A stretch of 64,000 bases of DNA from Rhodobacter huangdaonensis. Lineage in GTDB: Bacteria; Pseudomonadota; Alphaproteobacteria; Rhodobacterales; Rhodobacteraceae. The translations under genes and the position numbers were made by a program. Below the pieces are notes generated by a model. That model saw only the letters and a program-made list of their open reading frames with translations. It had not been told where the DNA came from and ran no database searches. Below are positions 59,957 through 64,000 of this stretch, piece after piece. Within the stretch, counting starts at the first letter, position 1. Every line of letters begins with the position of its first letter. Location: assembly GCF_004022465.1 (NCBI RefSeq), contig NZ_SAVA01000004.1, positions 323,222 to 387,221 on the forward strand, written 5' to 3'.

Positions 59957-60813
59957 CATGCTTCTCCGGTTGCGACCTTGAGGTCGTTGTACATGCCCCA
60001 TTCCGACCACGAGCCGTCATAGACGGACCAGTCGCGGTGGCCGATGCGTTCGAGCGCCAGCGCGAGGATCGAGGCCGAGACGCCCGAGCCGCAGGTGCAG
60101 ATCACCGGCTTCGTGGTGTCGACCTGCGCCGCGGCGAACAGCGCGCGCAGCTCTTCGGGGGATTTCAGCCGGCCGTCGGCGGTGATCACCGTCTGCCAGG
60201 GCAGGTTCTTCGATCCCGGGATATGGCCCGAGCGCAGGCCCGGGCGCGGCTCCGGCGTGGCGCCGGTGAAGCGGTCATGGGCGCGGGCATCGACGATCTC
60301 CTGATCGCCGAGCTTTGCAGCATGGGCGACCTGGGTGACGTCCTTCACCAGGCTCGCCTGGCGCTGCACGGTGATGTGGCGATCGCGCATCACCGGCGGC
60401 AGATCCTCGATCTCGCGGCCCTCGGCGATCCATTTCGGCAGCCCGCCGTCCAGCACGGCGATGTCGCTCTTGCCCATCAGGCGGAACAGCCACCACACCC
60501 GCGGCGCCGAGAACACGCCGACCTGATCGTAGACCACCACCTGATGGCCGTCGCCCACGCCCATGGCGCGCATCCGCGAGATGAACTTCTCGACCGGCGG
60601 TGCCATGTGCGGCAGCGGCGAGCGGGTGTCGGAAATCTCGTCGATGTCGAAGAAGCGCGCGCCGGGGATATGGGCGGCGTCATAGCCCTTGCGGGCGTCG
60701 CGTTCGTCATCCGGCATGAACCAGGTGGCGTCGAGGATACGCAGGTCGGGGTCCTGCAGGTGGGCTGCCAGCCACTCGGTGGAAACCAGCGTCTTCGGAT
60801 CGTCCATGGCCAT
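59956..60813 (-). CDS. sseA: 3-Mercaptopyruvate sulfurtransferase
   Basis: A 285-residue two-domain rhodanese. The N-terminal inactive domain contains LDATWFMPDDERDARKGY and HIPGARFFDID; the C-terminal domain carries catalytic Cys241 in the CGSGVSA loop, the signature of mercaptopyruvate (rather than thiosulfate) enzymes. It transfers sulfur from 3-mercaptopyruvate to thiols or cyanide. Coupling to an aminotransferase downstream is meaningful, since transamination of cysteine yields mercaptopyruvate. ATG 60813 follows GGAGG. Confidence 0.92.
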   Translation of the reverse strand: MAMDDPKTLVSTEWLAAHLQDPDLRILDATWFMPDDERDARKGYDAAHIPGARFFDIDEISDTRSPLPHMAPPVEKFISRMRAMGVGDGHQVVVYDQVGVFSAPRVWWLFRLMGKSDIAVLDGGLPKWIAEGREIEDLPPVMRDRHITVQRQASLVKDVTQVAHAAKLGDQEIVDARAHDRFTGATPEPRPGLRSGHIPGSKNLPWQTVITADGRLKSPEELRALFAAAQVDTTKPVICTCGSGVSASILALALERIGHRDWSVYDGSWSEWGMYNDLKVATGEA

Positions 60814-60869
60814 CGCGCCCCTCCGTTTTCTCGGTCTTGTGCTTAGACTCAAGGGGGGCGCTGACGCAA

Positions 60870-60889
60870 GGCTGAAGGGGCCTTCAGCC
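60870..60889. terminator. Inverted repeat, possible terminator of smpB
   Basis: GGCTGAAGG (60870-60878) and CCTTCAGCC (60881-60889), 9-bp perfect arms 24 nt past the smpB stop codon. The T tract is poor, so it might instead be an operator for sseA. Confidence 0.4.
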
Positions 60890-60912
60890 GTCTGTGGGAT
60901 GGGGAAAGCGGC

Positions 60913-61386
60913 TCAGCTGTTCTGTTTCAGCAGGCGCTGCTTTTGCCGGTTCCAGTCGCGCTTCGCCTCGGTTTCGCGCTTGTCGGCAAGCTTCTTGCCC
61001 TTGGCGATGCCAAGCAGCAGCTTCACCCGGCCCTTCTCGTTGAAATACATCTTCAGCGGCACGATGGTCATGCCCTCGCGCCCGGTGGCATTCCACAGCC
61101 GTGCGAGCTCGCGCTTCGAGACAAGGAGCTTGCGCCGGCGCCGCTCCTCATGGCCGAAGACGCCCGCCTCCTTGTAGGCGGCGATGTAGCCGTTGATCAG
61201 CCACAGCTCGCCCCCCTCGACCGAGGCATAGCTTTCGGCGATGTTCGACTGGCCGGTGCGCAGCGACTTCACCTCGGAGCCGGTCAGCATGATGCCGGCC
61301 TCGAGCGTGTCCTCGACGGCATAATGGTAACGGGCCTGCCGGTTCTCGGCGATCAGCTTGGAATTGGGGTCGGATTTCTGCGCCAT
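60913..61386 (-). CDS. smpB: SsrA-binding protein SmpB
   Basis: A 157-residue tmRNA-binding protein used in trans-translation. It contains IAENRQARYHYAVEDTLEAG, GSEVKSLRTGQSNIAESYA and the conserved RDRKLL-like RRRRKLLVSKREL, with the basic C-terminal tail KRETEAKRDWNRQKQRLLK that enters the decoding site. Start ATG 61386 is the first after a terminator-free gap; the frame upstream is a shadow. Complete. Confidence 0.96.
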   Translation of the reverse strand: MAQKSDPNSKLIAENRQARYHYAVEDTLEAGIMLTGSEVKSLRTGQSNIAESYASVEGGELWLINGYIAAYKEAGVFGHEERRRRKLLVSKRELARLWNATGREGMTIVPLKMYFNEKGRVKLLLGIAKGKKLADKRETEAKRDWNRQKQRLLKQNS

Positions 61387-61491
61387 GATCGCACCGAGAT
61401 AGGCGAGGGGAGGGCATCTGTCCAGTGCGGCACGCGCGCCACTTGACCGGAACCGGGGCGCGGATGTAGCGCGAGGCCGGGGGGGACGGCG

Positions 61492-61938
61492 ATGTTCATT
61501 CAGCTTTTCATCGGCTCGGTGATGATGCTTCTGACGGTGGTGATCGCCGCCTTCAGCGCCTGGGGCATGGAGTGGGCCTTCGCCCGCTCGCATTTCTGGC
61601 TGTTGCTCGAGCCGCACCGGCCGAAGCTGATGCTGGTGGTGCTGATCGCCGCATTCTGGGCGCTGGCGATGGTGACGGTCGGGGTGTGGATCTGGGCGCT
61701 GTGCTTCCGATCGCTCGGCATCTTCGTGACGATGGAGGCGGCGGTCTATTTCGCCCTCGTCTCCTACACCACGCTTGGCTACGGCGACATTCTTCTCACC
61801 CACGAATGGCGCATCCTCGGCGGCATGGCGGCGGCGAACGGGCTGCTGAACATCGGCCTGCTCACCGCGCTTCTGGTCGAGGCGCTGCGCCACGTCCGGC
61901 TGAGCCAGCTGCAGGCGCACCGCGCGCGCGATCTTTAA
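61492..61938 (+). CDS. Two-TM potassium-channel-like protein
   Basis: A 148-residue membrane protein with helices at about 5-27 and 47-72, then a pore helix (EAAVYFALVSYTT) and a selectivity filter TTLGYGD, followed by a last helix (GLLNIGLLTALLVEAL). The filter is the potassium-channel type of the Ion_trans_2 family. No RCK or ligand domain is attached; the C-terminal tail is short and basic. Ion selectivity is inferred from TTLGYGD. Confidence 0.82.
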   Translation: MFIQLFIGSVMMLLTVVIAAFSAWGMEWAFARSHFWLLLEPHRPKLMLVVLIAAFWALAMVTVGVWIWALCFRSLGIFVTMEAAVYFALVSYTTLGYGDILLTHEWRILGGMAAANGLLNIGLLTALLVEALRHVRLSQLQAHRARDL

Positions 61939-62028
61939 ACGCGGTCACATGTGCGTCAGACCCGCTGGTTGCCGCCCGGCATCGCGCCATTTGCGCGTAA
62001 CATGGGGGCAAACAGAGGAGGTGAGAAG

Positions 62029-62949
62029 ATGCGCCGAAACCGCGACACGCAGCCGGGCTGGGCCGAGGTGACGCCCAGGGCCCTGTTCCTGAACCGCCGC
62101 GAGATCATTGCGGGCGCGCTTGCCGCTTCGGTCGCCGGGCCCGCCGCCGCGCGCATCGCCGCCGCGCCCTCGCCCTATTCGACGGAGGCGGCGCCGAACA
62201 CGCTCGAGGAGATCACCTCCTACAACAACTTCTACGAATTCGGCTGGGACAAGGGCGACCCGAAGGCCCATGCCGGCGCGCTGACCACCGACCCCTGGTC
62301 GGTCGAGATCGGCGGTCTGGTCGAGAAGCCGGGCAGCTACGACCTGGCCGATGTGCTGAAGACCGCGGCCCCCGAGGAGCGGATCTATCGCTTCCGCTGC
62401 GTCGAGGCCTGGGCGATGGTGATTCCCTGGATCGGCTTTCCGCTTGCCGCGCTGCTGAACCGGGTCGGGGTGCAGCCCGGGGCGAAATACGTGGCCTTCG
62501 AGACGCTCTTGCGCCCGTCCGAGATGCCCGGCCAGCGCGGCCCCGGCATCGACTGGCCCTATGTCGAGGGGTTGCGGCTTGACGAGGCGATGCACCCGCT
62601 GACGATTCTGGCCTCGGGTCTTTATGGCGAGGAGCTGCCGAAGCAGAACGGCGCGCCGCTGCGGCTGGTGGTGCCGTGGAAATACGGCTTCAAGTCGATC
62701 AAGAGCCTGGTGAAGATCACCCTGACCGAGCGCGAGCCGCGCACCACCTGGAACGACCTGCAGCCGCGCGAATACGGTTTCTATGCCAATGTGAACCCGG
62801 CGGTCGACCATCCGCGCTGGAGCCAGGCGAGCGAGCGCCGGATCGGCGCCGGGCTGTTCGCGGCGCGCCAGCCGACCCTGCCCTTCAACGGCTATGGCGA
62901 TCAGGTGGCCTCGCTCTACGCCGGCATGGACCTGCGGGCGAATTACTGA
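62029..62949 (+). CDS. msrP: Methionine sulfoxide reductase catalytic subunit MsrP (YedY)
   Basis: A 306-residue periplasmic molybdoenzyme that repairs oxidised methionine in envelope proteins. A twin-arginine leader (NRREIIAGALAASVAGPAAA) exports it with molybdopterin bound. The molybdenum ligand is Cys124 in RFRCVEAWAMVIPW, and YNNFYEFGWDKGDP is a YedY hallmark. GAGGAGGTGAG precedes ATG 62029. The stop codon overlaps the msrQ start (TGATG). Confidence 0.95.
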   Translation: MRRNRDTQPGWAEVTPRALFLNRREIIAGALAASVAGPAAARIAAAPSPYSTEAAPNTLEEITSYNNFYEFGWDKGDPKAHAGALTTDPWSVEIGGLVEKPGSYDLADVLKTAAPEERIYRFRCVEAWAMVIPWIGFPLAALLNRVGVQPGAKYVAFETLLRPSEMPGQRGPGIDWPYVEGLRLDEAMHPLTILASGLYGEELPKQNGAPLRLVVPWKYGFKSIKSLVKITLTEREPRTTWNDLQPREYGFYANVNPAVDHPRWSQASERRIGAGLFAARQPTLPFNGYGDQVASLYAGMDLRANY

Positions 62950-63551
62950 TGATCGCCCGGCTGAACGCGACGCTGCGCCGGCTGCCGCCGGGGGCGGTCT
63001 ATCTGCTCGGCCTGCTGCCGCTTGCCTGGATCGTCTGGCTGACGCTGTCGGGTGGCATCGGAGTCGATCCGGTGAAGGGGATCGAGCACCGTCTGGGCAA
63101 GGTCGGGCTGTGGTTCCTGGCGGGCGGGCTGACGATCACGCCGCTGCTGCGGCTGACCCGGCTGAACCTGATCCGCTATCGCCGCGCAATCGGGCTGCTC
63201 GCCTTCTTCTACATCGCGCTGCATCTCGTCGCCTGGGTCTGGCTCGACATGGGGCTGCTGTGGCGGCAGGCGGCGAGCGATCTGGTGAAGCGGCCCTATC
63301 TTGTCCTCGGCATCTCGGCCTTCGCGCTGCTGATCCCGCTGGCGCTGACCTCGAACGATGCGTCGGTGCGGCGGCTGCGGGCTGGCTGGCGGCGGCTGCA
63401 TCGGCTCGTCTACCCGGCGGTGCTGCTCGGGGTGGCGCATTACCTGTGGCAGATGAAGGTGATCTCGCCCGAGGGCTGGACCTGGGCCGCGGCCGTGGCG
63501 GCGCTTCTGGCGCTGCGATTCCCGGGCCTGATCCGTCCGAGTCGGGGCTGA
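62949..63551 (+). CDS. msrQ: Heme-binding subunit MsrQ (YedZ)
   Basis: A 200-residue membrane cytochrome b-like protein of the ferric-reductase superfamily with about six helices. LGKVGLWFLAGGLTITPLLRL, RAIGLLAFFYIALHLVAWVW and RLHRLVYPAVLLGVAHYLWQ carry the heme-ligand histidines. It passes electrons from the quinone pool to MsrP. Translationally coupled to msrP by a one-base overlap. Confidence 0.94.
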   Translation: MIARLNATLRRLPPGAVYLLGLLPLAWIVWLTLSGGIGVDPVKGIEHRLGKVGLWFLAGGLTITPLLRLTRLNLIRYRRAIGLLAFFYIALHLVAWVWLDMGLLWRQAASDLVKRPYLVLGISAFALLIPLALTSNDASVRRLRAGWRRLHRLVYPAVLLGVAHYLWQMKVISPEGWTWAAAVAALLALRFPGLIRPSRG

Positions 63552-63722
63552 ACGCCTCGGGGCGGGAGTTTTGTGTCGTTCTTCCGGGGTGTTCGCGCAA
63601 CAATCTTGCAGGGGCAGGATTTGCCCGGATTTCCGCGTCTTGCCGTGTTCAGCGCCGCTCCAATGAAAGCAGGGGTTTTCGGCCTCCCGGCAAAAAATCC
63701 GCAGAAAAAATGAAAAAGTCTC

Positions 63723-63750
63723 TTGCGGAGTTTGTCGGTGATCCGTAAAC
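63723..63750 (+). promoter_or_regulatory. Candidate rRNA-operon promoter with A-rich upstream element
   Basis: TTGCGG (63723-63728), 16 bp, GTAAAC (63745-63750). Immediately upstream are A-rich tracts (CAAAAAATCC, AGAAAAAATGAAAAAG at about 63691-63718) that could act as an UP element. This fits an rRNA promoter, but the -10 is weak by consensus. Confidence 0.55.
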
Positions 63751-64000
63751 AGCGCCTCACCGAAGCGGAACACACCGCGCCGGTCGCCGGAAGGCGCCGC
63801 AAGGCACTGGAAAGCAAGACGAAATTTGGAGATGGGTTGGCTAGCGGCGCCACGAAGATGGGGCGCAACTGGTTGATTTTGTTTCCGTGCTCTTTGAAAT
63901 TGATAGATATCTGAAGAGATATGCGGGCGGTTTGGTCGAGATCGACGCGGACCGTAGCATATCGCTCACTAGGGGCAACCCGATGATGTGAGTAGTCAGC
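63751..64000 (+). other. rRNA operon leader upstream of 16S rRNA
   Basis: The 449-nt stretch after msrQ contains no gene. Its last 250 nt are an rRNA leader: a boxA-like element at 63888-63899 and a stem GATATGC (63918-63924)/GCATATC (63957-63963), a possible RNase III processing structure. The 16S gene is expected to begin shortly after position 64000; none of the conserved 16S 5' end is inside the window. Confidence 0.75.
63888..63899 (+). promoter_or_regulatory. boxA antitermination element
   Basis: TGCTCTTTGAAA closely matches the bacterial boxA consensus TGCTCTTTAACA, which binds NusB/NusE to prevent Rho-dependent termination in rRNA leaders. Confidence 0.8.

Noticed and set aside
63723..63914. 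63-codon open frame downstream of msrQ
   Set aside because: It lies across the rRNA promoter, leader and boxA region and has no ribosome site or homology.

Overview
The window looks like a chromosomal segment of a Rhodobacter-like alphaproteobacterium (family Rhodobacteraceae/Paracoccaceae). The evidence is the high GC content with strong G/C third-position bias, a type-B L36 gene beside a tRNA-Val, the def/def-like/fmt order, msrPQ next to an rRNA leader, and a family of GC-hairpin plus ATATTT intergenic elements that I associate with Rhodobacterales. Composition is even throughout. I see no insertion sequence, prophage, integrase, CRISPR array or plasmid gene. About 68 protein genes, one tRNA and the leader of an rRNA operon are supported. 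Start codons were often moved downstream of the longest open frame, using Shine-Dalgarno sites, signal peptides and family lengths.

Layout. 1-13 kb: Trm112-like protein, Ubi hydroxylase, amidase, class I aminotransferase, ftsK, lolA, a transglycosylase-like lipoprotein, hspQ, an anti-sigma/anti-anti-sigma pair, a stress-membrane module (GlsB-like, 51-aa protein, SPFH protein, NfeD-like) and pyrF. 13-18.5 kb: clpB, a zinc-ribbon DinB polymerase, N-formylglutamate amidohydrolase, tRNA-Val(GAC) and L36. 18.7-27.5 kb (minus strand): a Liv-type ABC transporter with an acyl-CoA synthetase at its 5' end and a PaaK-like protein at its 3' end. 27.7-30.3 kb: a divergent hybrid histidine kinase and OmpR-type regulator. 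30.4-33.7 kb: WGR protein, saccharopine dehydrogenase-like protein, RluA, LysE exporter, RidA.

33.9-41.4 kb: the most interesting region, an apparently uncharacterised eight-gene operon. It holds a THI5/NMT1-type ABC uptake system followed by a CodA-like amidohydrolase, a GlcD-type FAD oxidoreductase, two flavodoxin-fold NAD(P)H oxidoreductases and a creatininase-family amidohydrolase. Together they suggest import and ring-opening of an unidentified nitrogen heterocycle. A perfect-arm palindrome lies in the gap between this operon and divergent ridA.

41.5-64 kb: fmt, a def paralogue lacking catalytic residues, def, a PatB/MalY-like C-S lyase behind nested dyads, an MltB-like transglycosylase, a type I secretion ABC/HlyD pair without visible substrate, mlaA-mlaC, a class A penicillin-binding protein, glnK-amtB, a MarR-EmrAB efflux operon with a palindrome over its promoter, an aromatic/aspartate aminotransferase with a sulfurtransferase, smpB, a potassium-channel-like protein, msrPQ, and finally the promoter, boxA and leader of an rRNA operon whose 16S gene lies just beyond the window.
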